The translations under genes were made by a program, and so were the position numbers. A stretch of DNA of 64,000 nucleotides from Qipengyuania gaetbuli (GTDB lineage Bacteria; Pseudomonadota; Alphaproteobacteria; Sphingomonadales; Sphingomonadaceae): assembly GCF_009827315.1 (NCBI RefSeq), contig NZ_WTYF01000004.1, forward strand, positions 682,001-746,000. The letters run 5' to 3'. The notes beneath the pieces are model-generated. The model saw nothing but the letters and a program-made list of their open reading frames with translations. It was not told where the DNA came from and did not search any database. Below are positions 8,939 through 19,431 of this stretch, piece after piece (within the stretch, counting starts at the first letter, position 1; each line of letters opens with the position of its first letter).

Positions 8939-9945
8939 TCGGCAGGCTCCATGACCTTGCAGGCGCGCATCGGCTCTTCCTGCTTGAGCGCCGTAAGGCC
9001 CAGCTTGGCGAAGAGCGCCGCATCGCTGTCGTCGCCCGCATTGGGTGCGGTCAGCAGCTTGTCGCCGGTGAAGATCGAGTTGGCGCCCGCCATGAAGCAG
9101 AGAGCCTGCGTCGCTTCGCTCATGCTTTCGCGACCGGCGGAAAGGCGGACCATCGACATGGGCATGGTTATACGCGCAACTGCCACGGTGCGCACGAACT
9201 CGATATCGTCGATCTTGGCGAGCGGGGTGTCGGCCAGCATGTCGCCCAGCACCGTGCCCTTGACCGGCACGAGCGCATTGACCGGGACGCTTTCGGGATG
9301 GCGTTCCAGCGTGGCGAGCGTGTGGACGAAGCCCACCCTGTCCTCGCGCGTCTCGCCCATGCCAACGATCCCGCCGCTGCACACATTGATGCCCGCATCG
9401 CGAACATTCTGCAGCGTGTCGAGCCGGTCATGGTAATTGCGGGTCGAGATCACCCGCTCGTAATATTCCGGCCCGGTATCGACATTGTGGTTGTAGTAAT
9501 CGAGGCCCGCTTCCTTCAGCATGTTCGCCTGTTTCGGCGTCAGCATGCCCAGCGTCATGCAGGTCTCCAGACCCATGGCGGAGACGCCCTTCACGATCTC
9601 GACGATGGCGGGCATGTCGCGGTCCTTGGGATTGCGCCACGCCGCGCCCATGCAGAAGCGCTGGCTGCCTGCATCCTTGGCCTGCGCCGCGCGCTGGAGG
9701 ACCGATTGCACCTCCATCAGCTTGGTCGCCTCGACCCCGCTATCGGCCTTGACCGACTGCGAGCAATAGCCGCAATCCTCCGGACACCCGCCGGTCTTGA
9801 TCGACAGCAGCGTGCAGAGCTGGACCTGCTCGGGCGGATGGAACTCGCGGTGGACGGTGGCCGCCCGGAAGAGCAGTTCGGTAAAGGGCAGGTCGAACAG
9901 CCCCGCGATCTCCTCGCGGGTCCAGTCGGTACGGATTTTGGTCAA
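8935..9945 (-). CDS. bioB: Biotin synthase
   Basis: Radical-SAM enzyme inserting sulfur into dethiobiotin. Seen: the radical-SAM motif CPEDCGYC and the downstream [13 protein letters not shown] and [11 protein letters not shown] segments. From the proposed TTG start the protein is 336 residues, normal for BioB. That TTG overlaps the stop of the upstream membrane protein as TTGA. Upstream in-frame residues read as the other frame of that gene. Placement in the operon of a biotin-dependent carboxylase makes functional sense: the product becomes the PccA cofactor after ligation. No other bio genes are visible here. Confidence 0.95.
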   Translation of the reverse strand: MTKIRTDWTREEIAGLFDLPFTELLFRAATVHREFHPPEQVQLCTLLSIKTGGCPEDCGYCSQSVKADSGVEATKLMEVQSVLQRAAQAKDAGSQRFCMGAAWRNPKDRDMPAIVEIVKGVSAMGLETCMTLGMLTPKQANMLKEAGLDYYNHNVDTGPEYYERVISTRNYHDRLDTLQNVRDAGINVCSGGIVGMGETREDRVGFVHTLATLERHPESVPVNALVPVKGTVLGDMLADTPLAKIDDIEFVRTVAVARITMPMSMVRLSAGRESMSEATQALCFMAGANSIFTGDKLLTAPNAGDDSDAALFAKLGLTALKQEEPMRACKVMEPAE

Positions 9946-10160
9946 TTTTTCTTCCAGTTTTTGAGCCGCAAAAGCAGCGCGATGTAGATGAGCACGACGC
10001 CGATAACTGCCAGCCAAAAAGTCACTGGAGAGGCCATGTCGCAATCCGCTTCAGGCCCCATTCCGCAAGGGAGGAAAATGGCGAACAGCGCGATCATAGC
10101 CAGTAGCCAGTAAACAAGCGACCCTAAGATCGCTGCGAGCAATCGGGCGCCGGAGCTCAC
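9942..10160 (-). CDS. Small two-span membrane protein between scpA and bioB
   Basis: A 72-residue protein with two hydrophobic segments (about residues 7-27 and 46-65) around a short loop [12 protein letters not shown], ending in a basic RLKNWKKN tail. Start chosen as the GTG overlapping the scpA stop (GTGA). The stop in turn overlaps the bioB TTG start (TTGA), so it is wedged between two genes by four-base overlaps. Such coupling argues strongly that it is translated. No family recognised. A second small membrane protein lies between pccB and mce in the same operon. Confidence 0.7.
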   Translation of the reverse strand: MSSGARLLAAILGSLVYWLLAMIALFAIFLPCGMGPEADCDMASPVTFWLAVIGVVLIYIALLLRLKNWKKN

Positions 10161-12313
10161 TCCGCCGCCTCGTCCAGATCCTCTCCGGCAGGCGGCATAT
10201 TGTGGCCGAGCAGGCGCAGTACGTCCGCCGCGCACTCGACCACGTTGCTGCCCGGGCCGTAAATGCCCTGCACGCCTGCGCGCTTGAGGAAGTCGTAGTC
10301 CTTTTGCGGGATCACGCCGCCGGCGATCACCTTGATGTCGCTGCGGCCCGCTTCCTTCAGCAGGGTGATGAGTTCGGGAATGAGGGTCTTGTGACCTGCC
10401 GCAAGGCTACTCGCGCCAATGGCATCGACATCGTTTTCGAGCGCCATGTCGCGCGTTTCCTCCGGCGTCTGGAACAGCGGGCCGGAAACGACCTCGAACC
10501 CCATGTCGGAAAATGCAGAGGCGATCACGTTGGCGCCGCGATCGTGGCCGTCCTGACCCATCTTGGCTACCATCAGGCGCGGCGCACGGCCAAGGCGGCG
10601 CTCGACCGCCTTCACGCCTTCGATCACCTGCCGGTAGCGTGCGTCGTCCGAATAGGCTTCCGAATACACGCCGCGCACCGGACGCGGCATGGTGTCGTAG
10701 CGGCCATAGGCGTCTTCCATCGCCTGGCTGATTTCGCCCAGCGTCGCATCGTGGCGAGCCGCTTCGACCGCGAGGGCGAGGAGGTTGCCTTCCTTCTGCG
10801 CCGCCCCGCGTGCGAGCGCATCGAGCGCGGCCTTGCAGGCGAACTCGTCGCGGCCCTCGCGCACGGTCTTGAGGCGGGCGATTTGGCTTTCGCGCACGGC
10901 GTGGTTGTCGATGTCGAGCGTCTCGATATCGGCCTCTTCCGGCAGGCGGTACTTGTTAACGCCGACGATCACGGTTTCGCCCTTGTCGACGCTGGCCTGC
11001 TTGGCCGCAGCGGCCATTTCGATCTGCGCCTTGGGTTTGCCGCTGGCGACGTATTCGGTCATGCCGCCTGCCGCCTCGACCTCGTCGAGCAGCTTGCGCG
11101 CTTCTTCGATCAGCGCGGCGGTCAGGTTCTCGATATAATAGCTGCCGCCCAGCGGATCGGCGACCTTGGTGACGCCCGTCTCTTCCTGGATCACCAGCTG
11201 CGTGTTGCGCGCGATGCGGGCGGAGAAGTCGGTCGGGAGGGCAATCGCCTCGTCGAGCGCGTTGGTGTGGAGCGACTGCGTGCCGCCCAGCACCGCCGCC
11301 ATCGCCTCGATCGTGGTGCGGATGACGTTGTTGTAGGGGTCCTGTTCCTGCAAGCTCACGCCACTGGTCTGGCAGTGGGTGCGCAGCATCTTCGACTTGG
11401 GGTTCTGCGCACCCAGCCCTTCCATTACGTCGTGCCACAGCGCGCGTGCGGCGCGCATCTTGGCGATCTCCATGAAGAAGTTCATGCCGATGCCCCAGAA
11501 GAAGGACAGGCGCGGCGCGAAGGCGTCGATATCGAGGCCCGCTTCCATCGCGCGCTTGGCGTATTCCTTGCCGTCGGCGATGGTGAAGGCGAGTTCCTGC
11601 ACCGCCGTCGCCCCGGCCTCGTGCATGTGATAGCCCGAGATCGAAATGCTGTTGAATTTCGGCATGTTGGCCGAGGTATATGCGATGATGTCCGAAACGA
11701 TCCGCATGCTCGGCTCGGGCGGGTAGATATAGGTGTTGCGGACCATGAACTCCTTGAGGATGTCGTTCTGGATGGTCCCAGCGAGCTTGTCCTGAGAGAC
11801 GCCCTGCCGCTCCGCCGCGACGATGTAGAAGGCCATGACCGGGATCACCGCGCCGTTCATCGTCATCGACACGCTCATCTCGTCGAGCGGGATCTGGTCG
11901 AACAGGATTTCCATGTCGCGCACGGTGTCGATGGCGACGCCCGCCTTGCCGACATCGCCGACCACGCGCGGGTGGTCGCTGTCGTAGCCGCGGTGTGTGG
12001 CGAGGTCGAAGGCGACCGACAGACCCTTCTGCCCGGCGGCAAGGTTGCGGCGATAGAAGGCATTCGATTCCTCGGCAGTCGAGAAGCCCGCATACTGGCG
12101 GATGGTCCACGGACGGCCGGTGTACATCGAGGCGTAGGGCCCGCGCGTGAACGGCGCGATGCCGGGGACGCCGGGGGCGAGGTCGGCGGTGTCTGCGCTG
12201 GTGTAGAGCGGCTTCACCGCGATGCCCTCGGGTGTGTGCCAAGTCAGGTCGCGGCCCTTCACCTCCTTGTCGGCAAGGGGCTTCCAGTCGTCATAGCTAG
12301 GCGTGTCGGTCAT
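10157..12313 (-). CDS. scpA: Methylmalonyl-CoA mutase (single-chain)
   Basis: Adenosylcobalamin-dependent isomerisation of (R)-methylmalonyl-CoA to succinyl-CoA, the last step feeding propionate carbon into the TCA cycle. The 718-residue length matches the single-polypeptide (large-subunit type) enzyme. The N-terminal barrel shows [18 protein letters not shown] and the substrate region; the C-terminal B12 domain shows the base-off motif DGHDRG with the cobalt-ligand His near residue 590. The mutase, epimerase and both carboxylase subunits are all in this window. No MeaB-type G-protein chaperone was found. Confidence 0.96.
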   Translation of the reverse strand: MTDTPSYDDWKPLADKEVKGRDLTWHTPEGIAVKPLYTSADTADLAPGVPGIAPFTRGPYASMYTGRPWTIRQYAGFSTAEESNAFYRRNLAAGQKGLSVAFDLATHRGYDSDHPRVVGDVGKAGVAIDTVRDMEILFDQIPLDEMSVSMTMNGAVIPVMAFYIVAAERQGVSQDKLAGTIQNDILKEFMVRNTYIYPPEPSMRIVSDIIAYTSANMPKFNSISISGYHMHEAGATAVQELAFTIADGKEYAKRAMEAGLDIDAFAPRLSFFWGIGMNFFMEIAKMRAARALWHDVMEGLGAQNPKSKMLRTHCQTSGVSLQEQDPYNNVIRTTIEAMAAVLGGTQSLHTNALDEAIALPTDFSARIARNTQLVIQEETGVTKVADPLGGSYYIENLTAALIEEARKLLDEVEAAGGMTEYVASGKPKAQIEMAAAAKQASVDKGETVIVGVNKYRLPEEADIETLDIDNHAVRESQIARLKTVREGRDEFACKAALDALARGAAQKEGNLLALAVEAARHDATLGEISQAMEDAYGRYDTMPRPVRGVYSEAYSDDARYRQVIEGVKAVERRLGRAPRLMVAKMGQDGHDRGANVIASAFSDMGFEVVSGPLFQTPEETRDMALENDVDAIGASSLAAGHKTLIPELITLLKEAGRSDIKVIAGGVIPQKDYDFLKRAGVQGIYGPGSNVVECAADVLRLLGHNMPPAGEDLDEAAE

Positions 12314-12336
12314 CTCGATTTCCAGTGGCGCAGGCG

Positions 12337-12786
12337 TCAGTTCGACCAGTGCGCATTGTCTTTGGGCGTTTCCATGATCTCGGTCAGTTGGCCCATCATG
12401 TCCTTGGGGTGGAGGAAGAAGATCGGCGTGCCGTGGGCGCCGATGCGCGTGGGGCCGAGGATGCGCTTGCCCAGCCCTTCGAACCAGCTACGCGCCTCCT
12501 CGATATCCTCGACCTCGTAGCACAGGTGGTGCTGCCCGCCGGCGGGGTTCTTCTCGAGGAACCTGGCGATGGGGCTGTCAGCGCTGAGCGGCTCGATCAG
12601 CTCAATCTGGGTGCCGTGGGTGCCGTTCAGGCCGGGCGTGTCGACGAAGCAGACCTTCACCCCCTGCGCCTCCAGATCAAAGGGCTTGTGGAACGAGGTC
12701 GCGCCCATGGCGTCGCGGTAATAGCGAACCGATTCCTCGATCGAGGGCGTGGCGACGCCGATGTGGTTGAGACGGCCGAGTTTCAT
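12337..12786 (-). CDS. mce: Methylmalonyl-CoA epimerase
   Basis: Interconverts (S)- and (R)-methylmalonyl-CoA, linking the carboxylase to the mutase. A 149-residue vicinal oxygen chelate protein: it begins [18 protein letters not shown], with the first metal ligand His near residue 7, and has the internal [14 protein letters not shown] segment and the C-terminal [12 protein letters not shown] with the metal-binding region. Its ATG overlaps the upstream membrane-protein stop by one base (TGATG). The gap of 23 bases to scpA fits a single operon. Confidence 0.95.
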   Translation of the reverse strand: MKLGRLNHIGVATPSIEESVRYYRDAMGATSFHKPFDLEAQGVKVCFVDTPGLNGTHGTQIELIEPLSADSPIARFLEKNPAGGQHHLCYEVEDIEEARSWFEGLGKRILGPTRIGAHGTPIFFLHPKDMMGQLTEIMETPKDNAHWSN

Positions 12787-13043
12787 CAGAGTTTTCCTGT
12801 CAATTCAAAGCCAATCGAGAGGACAAAAAGTCCAGCGAACAACCATGCCATGAGCGCCATCAGCTCTTGCCAAGCAACTGCTTTCCCAAAGTTAGGATCA
12901 TCCCGGCCCGCTGGCTGCGGATGGATTGATTCCACCCACTCCTTCGGGATTTCTTCGTTCACCGACCACCTTCTTGCCATTCGCCAAAGCCAAAGGCCAA
13001 TCAGCGCGAAGACGGCAGCAAGGAGAACCTTAAGAACGATCAT
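12786..13043 (-). CDS. Small two-span membrane protein between pccB and mce
   Basis: An 85-residue protein with hydrophobic segments at about residues 3-20 and 62-82. Between them lies a hydrophilic stretch with a [17 protein letters not shown] region. It starts at an ATG that overlaps the pccB stop (ATGA), and its stop touches the mce start (TGATG). No family recognised. Together with the membrane protein between scpA and bioB it makes two unexplained membrane proteins coupled to an otherwise soluble pathway. Confidence 0.7.
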   Translation of the reverse strand: MIVLKVLLAAVFALIGLWLWRMARRWSVNEEIPKEWVESIHPQPAGRDDPNFGKAVAWQELMALMAWLFAGLFVLSIGFELTGKL

Positions 13044-14572
13044 AGCGGAATATTATCATGCTTCTTCCACGGGTTCTCGAGCTGCTTTCCGCGCAGCTTC
13101 CTTAGCCCCAGCGCGATGCGCCGCCGCGTCGAGTGCGGGTAGATCACCTCGTCGATATAGCCGCGCTGCGCTGCCACGAAGGGGTTGGCGAAGCGGTCTT
13201 CGTATTCCTTCGTTTTCTCGGCGATCTTTTCCGGATCGTCGCGGTCCTGGCGGAAAATGATCTCCACCGCGCCTTTCGCGCCCATCACGGCGATTTCGGC
13301 GGTCGGCCAGGCGTAGTTGAGGTCGCCGCGCAAGTGCTTGGACGCCATCACGTCATAGGCGCCGCCATAAGCCTTGCGGGTGATGACGGTGATCTTGGGC
13401 ACGGTCGCCTCGGCATAGGCGAAGAGCAGCTTCGCGCCGTGCTTGATGATGCCATTATGCTCCTGCGCCGTGCCGGGAAGGAAGCCGGGCACGTCGACGA
13501 AGGTCAGGATCGGGATTTCGAAGGCATCGCAGAAGCGCACGAAGCGCGCGGCTTTCTTCGACGAATTGATGTCGAGCACACCGGCGAGCACCATCGGCTG
13601 GTTCGCGACCACGCCCACCGTGCGCCCTTCCACGCGGCCGAAGCCGCAGATGATGTTCGCGGCGTGGTTCGGCTGGATCTCGAAGAAATCGCCCTCGTCC
13701 AGCGTCTTCCGGATGACTTCGTGCATGTCATAGGGCTGGTTGGCGTTGTCAGGGATCAGCGTGTCGAGGCTCGGCTCCTCACGGTCCCATGCGTCCGAGG
13801 TCGGACGCTCGGGCACGTCCTCGCGGTTCGACAGCGGCAGGTAGTCGAAGAAATCGCGCGTCGCGAGCAGCGTCTCGATGTCGTTCTCGAAGCTGTTGTC
13901 GGCGACGCTGGTCTTGGTGGTGTGCGTCTTCGCACCGCCCAGTTCCTCCTGCGTGACGACTTCGTTCGTCACCGTCTTCACCACGTCGGGGCCGGTGACG
14001 AACATGTAGCTTGAATCCTCCACCATGAAGATGAAGTCGGTCATCGCAGGGCTGTAAACCGCCCCGCCCGCACACGGTCCCATGATGAGGCTGATCTGCG
14101 GCACAACGCCGCTCGCGAGCACGTTGCGCTGGAACACCTCGGCATAGCCGCCGAGCGATGCCACGCCTTCCTGGATGCGCGCGCCGCCCGAATCGTTGAG
14201 GCCGATGACCGGTGCGCCGACCTTCATCGCGGTGTCCATCACCTTGCAGATCTTCTCTGCATGGCGCTTGGAAAGAGAGCCGCCGAAGACCGTGAAATCC
14301 TGGGAGAAAACATAGACCAGGCGACCGTTGATCGTGCCCGATCCGGTGACCACGCCATCGCCCGGGATGCGCTGCTGGTCCATGCCGAAATCGACGCAGT
14401 CATGTTCGACGTAGCGGTCCAGTTCCTCGAAGCTGCCTTCGTCCAGCAGCACGTCGAGGCGCTCACGCGCGGTCAGCTTGCCCTTGGCGTGCTGCGCGTC
14501 GATGCGCTTCTGCCCGCCGCCCAGCTCTGCAGCGGCACGGCGGCGTTCCATTTCGGCGATATTGGCGGACAT
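13040..14572 (-). CDS. pccB: Propionyl-CoA carboxylase beta subunit (carboxyltransferase)
   Basis: Transfers the carboxyl group from biotin on PccA to propionyl-CoA. The 510 residues show the two crotonase-like halves of an acyl-CoA carboxyltransferase: the acyl-CoA-binding [17 protein letters not shown] region, [16 protein letters not shown], and, in the C-terminal half, [17 protein letters not shown] and the [11 protein letters not shown] segment. It is the first gene of the tightly overlapping run pccB, small membrane protein, mce, scpA, small membrane protein, bioB, DUF3445. tlyA lies 65 bases upstream on the same strand and may be in the same transcript. Confidence 0.96.
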   Translation of the reverse strand: MSANIAEMERRRAAAELGGGQKRIDAQHAKGKLTARERLDVLLDEGSFEELDRYVEHDCVDFGMDQQRIPGDGVVTGSGTINGRLVYVFSQDFTVFGGSLSKRHAEKICKVMDTAMKVGAPVIGLNDSGGARIQEGVASLGGYAEVFQRNVLASGVVPQISLIMGPCAGGAVYSPAMTDFIFMVEDSSYMFVTGPDVVKTVTNEVVTQEELGGAKTHTTKTSVADNSFENDIETLLATRDFFDYLPLSNREDVPERPTSDAWDREEPSLDTLIPDNANQPYDMHEVIRKTLDEGDFFEIQPNHAANIICGFGRVEGRTVGVVANQPMVLAGVLDINSSKKAARFVRFCDAFEIPILTFVDVPGFLPGTAQEHNGIIKHGAKLLFAYAEATVPKITVITRKAYGGAYDVMASKHLRGDLNYAWPTAEIAVMGAKGAVEIIFRQDRDDPEKIAEKTKEYEDRFANPFVAAQRGYIDEVIYPHSTRRRIALGLRKLRGKQLENPWKKHDNIPL

Positions 14573-14637
14573 GATCTCTCCGTCTGAACTCTCTCGGCAA
14601 AGCGCCTAGAGCGGACGGAGCGGCAGCGTCAATGACG

Positions 14638-15375
14638 TCAGGCGGTCCTGTGCGCGCTAATCAGGAATTCCACATTGCCTTCGGGGCCGGTGATCGGGCT
14701 TTCGACAATGCCCTGGACCGTGAAGCCAAGCCCTTCGGCCCATGTCCGCACTTCCTCGCACACGCGGGCGTGGAGGGCAGGATCGCTGACCACGCCTTTC
14801 TTGCCCACCTCCTCGCGCCCGACCTCGAACTGCGGCTTGATGAGGGCGACGAGGCGGCAATCGCGCTCCGCCAGTTCGAACGGGCGTTCCAGCACCTTGG
14901 CGAGGCTAATGAAGCTCGCATCGCACACGACCCACGAGACGGGCCGGTCGATCATCTCCGGCGTCAGGATACGCGCGCTGGTCTGTTCGAGCACGGTGAC
15001 GCGCTCGTCCTGCCGCAGTTTCCACGCCAGCTGGTTGGTACCGCTGTCGACGGCGAAAACATGCTCCGCCCCGCCCTGCAGCAATACGTCTGTGAAGCCG
15101 CCGGTGGACGAACCGATATCCATTGCCGTGACGCCGCGCGGATCGAGCCCGAAATGCTCGATCGCATGGGCGAGCTTGATGCCGCCGCGGCTGACCCAGG
15201 GATGATCGCGTCCGCGTACGTCGAGCGACGCGTCTTCGGGCAATTGCTGGCCGGGCTTGGCCATCTTCTGCTCGCCGGAAAAGACCAGCCCCGCCATCAC
15301 CAGCGCCTGCGCCCGCGTGCGGCTTTCCACCAGCCCGCGGTCCACCAGCATCTGGTCGAGACGTTTCTTCGCCAC
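14638..15375 (-). CDS. tlyA: TlyA-type rRNA (cytidine-2'-O)-methyltransferase
   Basis: TlyA 2'-O-methylates cytidines in 16S and 23S rRNA; many homologues are labelled hemolysin A. The 245 residues begin with an S4 RNA-binding domain (RLDQMLVDRGLVESRTRAQALVMAG) followed by an FtsJ-like SAM methyltransferase domain with ALDIGSS-type motif I (TAMDIGSSTGGFTDVLLQ). The start is GTG, preceded by GGAG at 6 bases. Hemolytic activity should not be inferred. It is divergent from the lipoprotein gene and upstream of pccB. Confidence 0.92.
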   Translation of the reverse strand: MAKKRLDQMLVDRGLVESRTRAQALVMAGLVFSGEQKMAKPGQQLPEDASLDVRGRDHPWVSRGGIKLAHAIEHFGLDPRGVTAMDIGSSTGGFTDVLLQGGAEHVFAVDSGTNQLAWKLRQDERVTVLEQTSARILTPEMIDRPVSWVVCDASFISLAKVLERPFELAERDCRLVALIKPQFEVGREEVGKKGVVSDPALHARVCEEVRTWAEGLGFTVQGIVESPITGPEGNVEFLISAHRTA

Positions 15376-15422
15376 AGCAAACTCCGTTTGAAACCTAGGG
15401 CGTTAGCGCGCATTGTTCATCT

Positions 15423-15971
15423 ATGAAACCGATCTACGGACATTTTGCCGCCGCTGCCGCACTGACGCTCGGCCTCGCCGCCTGCATCCCGCCCGCGCCG
15501 GAACCTACCCCCGCGCCCAGCCCTACCCCTGCAGCGAGGCCGGCTCCGCCCCCACCCCCGGTCGCAGCCGCACCGGCGCCCGAAAACTGGATCGATGCGC
15601 CGCAGACGCAGGGCAATTGGACGTACGCAAATAAGAGCGCGACCTTCGGGACCGGCGCTTCGCCCATACAACCGGCCTTGTCGCTCAGCTGCAATCCGGC
15701 AGACCGGACGATTGCCATCGCACGGACGATTCGCGGTACGAATACCGCCTCGACCATGACGCTGCGCACCGAAACGCAGGACCGCACGCTGCAGGCCAGG
15801 CCTGCCACCGGTCAGGCGCCGCTATCGGTGGCGGTAGTTGCGGCACGCGATCCGCTTTTCGACGCGATTGCGCTGACCCGTGGTCGATTCGCAGTCGAGA
15901 CACCGGGCCAGCCCACGCTCTACCTGCCCGCCTGGGCCGAAGTGACGCGGGTGATCGAAGACTGCCGCTGA
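15423..15971 (+). CDS. Proline-rich lipoprotein, hypothetical
   Basis: A 182-residue protein with a lipoprotein signal peptide (lipobox LAAC, lipidated Cys about residue 21) followed by a Pro/Ala-rich tether of about 30 residues and a compact C-terminal domain starting around NWIDAPQTQGNW. The domain contains two cysteines that could pair (SLSCNP and the terminal EDCR). Likely anchored in the outer membrane or facing the periplasm. Family unknown. Divergent from tlyA with a 47-base gap. Confidence 0.75.
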   Translation: MKPIYGHFAAAAALTLGLAACIPPAPEPTPAPSPTPAARPAPPPPPVAAAPAPENWIDAPQTQGNWTYANKSATFGTGASPIQPALSLSCNPADRTIAIARTIRGTNTASTMTLRTETQDRTLQARPATGQAPLSVAVVAARDPLFDAIALTRGRFAVETPGQPTLYLPAWAEVTRVIEDCR

Positions 15972-16023
15972 GCCGATTCCCTTCGGCCTCCACCGCCTTG
16001 CGCAAGCCGACGATCTGCCAATG

Positions 16024-16050
16024 AAAAAGGCCCGGAGAATGCTCCGAGCC
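16024..16050 (-). terminator. Intrinsic terminator for leftward transcription
   Basis: The minus strand reads GGCTCGGAG-catt-CTCCGGGCC followed by TTTTT: a hairpin of nine positions with one mismatch and a U-run. On the plus strand no T-run follows, so it should end leftward transcripts. No annotated minus-strand gene lies just upstream, which implies an unrecognised leftward RNA starting somewhere before the ilvE leader. Confidence 0.6.
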
Positions 16051-16186
16051 ACAAATGCTGATTCTGACGTGGGAAAACTTTTTTTCAAGCCTTGTTTTAC
16101 ACGCCGCAACGCAACAAATTGATAGTCAAGATCAGCGGCGAACGCGGTCTTGGGGCCCTTGAAAAGGCTTCTAGCTCACTAGCGCG

Positions 16187-16200
16187 AAAGGAGGTGATCC
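16187..16200 (+). promoter_or_regulatory. Perfect 14-base Shine-Dalgarno sequence of the leader ORF
   Basis: AAAGGAGGTGATCC is the exact complement of the conserved 3' end of 16S rRNA (GGATCACCTCCTTT). The GGAGG core sits 8 bases before the ATG at 16202. Fourteen continuous pairs is far more than a normal ribosome binding site in this window. Confidence 0.85.
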
Positions 16201-16201
16201 G

Positions 16202-16258
16202 ATGTCTCATGGTTCAGCAGAGAGGTCGGCAAGTTTCCGCGCGAGGTACTATCGGTAA
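16202..16258 (+). CDS. 18-residue leader peptide MSHGSAERSASFRARYYR
   Basis: An 18-codon ORF directly after a perfect 14-base Shine-Dalgarno sequence. The peptide is Ser/Arg-rich and ends RARYYR; it has no branched-chain residue run, so it is not a classical ilv attenuator peptide. Its last codons (CTATCGG) form the 5' arm of a hairpin whose loop holds the TAA stop. The next long gene on the strand is ilvE, about 320 bases downstream. It may be a regulatory leader, an arrest peptide or a genuine microprotein. Evidence is purely from the sequence. Confidence 0.6.
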   Translation: MSHGSAERSASFRARYYR

Positions 16259-16485
16259 GCAGACCCGATAGAGACTTCGTGAGCGGCACTTCCGCCGCTG
16301 ACCATGCGAAGGGCAGTTTCTCCTCCGGGCGAAGCTGCCCTTCTCATTTCGGGTCGTAGCCCTCAGACGCCGGGCGCGACGCATCCGCGTCGCTTGGCTT
16401 CGGCCTGACCGGCCGTCACGCGGTCGCGTTCTGACTGCCGTGACCAAGATTGGCTCTGGGCTTGGAATCAAAAACGCGAGCCAAT
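16249..16485 (+). promoter_or_regulatory. Structured leader upstream of ilvE (serial hairpins)
   Basis: Five inverted repeats in a row. Hairpin 1: CTATCGG (16249-16255) with CCGATAG (16265-16271), containing the leader-ORF stop. Hairpin 2: AGCGGC (16282-16287) with GCCGCT (16294-16299). Hairpin 3: a 13-pair stem, 16308-16320 with 16331-16343, whose loop TCCTCC could pair with GGAGG of the leader ORF. Hairpin 4: GCGACGC (16376-16382) with GCGTCGC (16387-16393). Hairpin 5: ATTGGCTC (16449-16456) with GAGCCAAT (16478-16485). Hairpin 3 is not followed by a convincing U-run. This is not a riboswitch class I can name. Confidence 0.5.
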
Positions 16486-16579
16486 GGCGAGTGCAAGGCC
16501 GACCGGCCGCCCGCAGCGATGCGACCGCCAGGTCGCGTGAGCGAGGATATCGCGAGCGCGGACGCGCTTGCGGAACACA

Positions 16580-17679
<1,100 letters not shown>

Positions 17680-17683
<4 letters not shown>

Positions 17684-18609
17684 CCCCTCGCGGCAACAGA
17701 CGGCTCGACCGCGCTGCAATCGCCCAGCCGGTCGCGCATCGCATCGATCAACCAGCTCGTCGCAGGCCCCGGGCGCGCATCGCGGCGCCATAGAGCGCTG
17801 AGTGTGTAGTTCGCGCCGGGCTTTTCGGGCAGGTCGAGCAGACATAGCCGGCCTTCGGCGATATCCGCGCTCACCGTGTGGCGCGGCATGTTGCCCCAGC
17901 CGATGCCCTCCTTAAGCAGCGCGTGCTTGGCGCCGAGATCGGCCAGCCGCCAGCTTTGCGGTGACAGGACCGAGAACTCGCGTCCCTCCGTCAGCGGCGA
18001 CCTGTCGGACAGGACGAGCTGCAGGTGTTTGCGGCTTTCGCCCGGCCCAACTCCTTTGCGGGCGAGCGGGTGCTCAGGGGCGGCCACGGGCACCAGCTCG
18101 ACCTCACCGATCGCCTGCCGTTCCAGCTCGGGATGGTCCGCCAGCACCGGCCCGCCGACGGCAAGGTCCGCGCCGCCATCGAGCAGGCAGGCCGCCACCG
18201 CCCCCAGCGCCTCGACCTGCAAGCGCAAGGCGACGGTGGGAAACATCGCGCGGAATTCGCGCAGCACGCTGGCAGTGACCTCGCCCGGCAGCATCACGTC
18301 GACCACCAGCGAGACCTCGCTTTCGAGTCCCGCGTGGAGGCTGCGCGTCTTGGCCAGCAAGGTATCGATCCCGTCGGCGATGCCCTTGGCCTCGGCAAGC
18401 AGGCCGCGACCCTCTTCGGTCAGCACGGGCCGGCGCGATCCTTCGCGATCAAACAGGGTGACGCCGAGCTGCGACTCCATTTGCGCGATACCATAACTGA
18501 CGGCGGAAACCGCCCGCCCTATGCGCCGCGCGGCCGCGCCGAAGCTGCCTTCCTCCGCCACGGCGAGGAAGATGCGCAATTGGTCGAGGCTCGGTTCGCC
18601 CAACTTCAT
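17680..18609 (-). CDS. LysR-family transcriptional regulator
   Basis: A 309-residue LysR protein: N-terminal winged HTH (about residues 7-66, LRIFLAVAEEGSFGAAARRIGRAVSAVSYGI) and a periplasmic-binding-like effector domain from about residue 90. The start is the ATG at 18609; the ORF extends further upstream but those residues precede the normal LysR start. Divergent from the pirin-azoreductase pair with a 102-base intergenic region, the usual layout for a LysR protein controlling its neighbours. The effector could be a quinone or electrophile, given the target genes; that is inference. Confidence 0.92.
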
Positions 18610-18711
18610 TGTTCGGATTTCCTGAACATCCTGATGTGTTTTATCGCAGTTATCGGAACGCAGCGCAAACTCTATCTCTCTTCCCAACGAAGCATTCCCA
18701 CAGGGAGATAC

Positions 18712-19416
18712 ATGATGATCGAACTACGGCCCTTCAATACGCTCGGCGCGGCCAACCACGGCTGGCTCGATGCGCACCACCACTTTTCCTTCGCCAGTTA
18801 CCACGACCCCTCGCGCGTCAACTGGGGCGCCCTGCGCGTCTGGAACGACGACAAGATCGCTCCGAAGAGCGGATTCCCGACCCACCCGCACCAGGACATG
18901 GAAATTATCACCTATGTGCGCAGCGGCGCGATCACCCATCGCGACAGCATGGGCAACGAAGGCCGCACCGAGGCAGGCGACGTCCAAGTGATGAGCGCGG
19001 GACGCGGCGTGGCCCATTCCGAGTTCAATCTCGAAGACGAGGAAACCACGTTGTTCCAGATCTGGATCATCCCGTCCGAACGCGGCGGCGATCCCAGCTG
19101 GGGCGCACGGCAGTTCCCCAAGGACGACCGTGCCGGCCAGTTCGTGCCGCTCGCCAGCGGCGCTGCCAACGATGACGATGCGCTGCGCATCCGCACCGAT
19201 GCCCGCGTGCTGGGTGCCACGGTCAAGGCAGGCGAAAGCGTGACCTACACGCCTGCCCAGGCCGACCGGCACCTCTACCTCGTGCCCGCCACCGGCAGCA
19301 TCCGCGTGGGCAATATCGAGGCGAAGGCCCGCGACGGCATCGCCATCACCAAGGAAGACAGCATCACCATCACCGCGCTTGAGGACAGCGAACTCGTCCT
19401 CGTCGACGCAGCCTGA
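18712..19416 (+). CDS. Pirin-family bicupin protein
   Basis: A 234-residue pirin. The metal-binding cupin residues are seen in FPTHPHQDMEIITYV (His, His, Glu) and RGVAHSE. Some pirins are quercetin 2,3-dioxygenases; others modulate enzymes, so no activity is assigned. The ATG at 18712 is preceded by AGGGAGA at a good distance. Followed 16 bases later by the FMN azoreductase gene, likely one operon under the divergent LysR protein. Confidence 0.92.
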   Translation: MMIELRPFNTLGAANHGWLDAHHHFSFASYHDPSRVNWGALRVWNDDKIAPKSGFPTHPHQDMEIITYVRSGAITHRDSMGNEGRTEAGDVQVMSAGRGVAHSEFNLEDEETTLFQIWIIPSERGGDPSWGARQFPKDDRAGQFVPLASGAANDDDALRIRTDARVLGATVKAGESVTYTPAQADRHLYLVPATGSIRVGNIEAKARDGIAITKEDSITITALEDSELVLVDAA

Positions 19417-19431
19417 ACAGGAGACAGACAC

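Noticed and set aside
10202..12520. 772-codon plus-strand ORF
   Set aside because: Antisense to scpA, whose mutase and B12 motifs are unambiguous; the ORF has the arginine/alanine/histidine-rich composition of a high-GC shadow frame.
16187..16200. Fragment of 16S rRNA on the minus strand (GGATCACCTCCTTT)
   Set aside because: Only the 14-base tail matches; the sequence before it is not 16S helix 45 and nothing of an rRNA operon surrounds it. Reading it as a plus-strand Shine-Dalgarno before an ATG explains it better.
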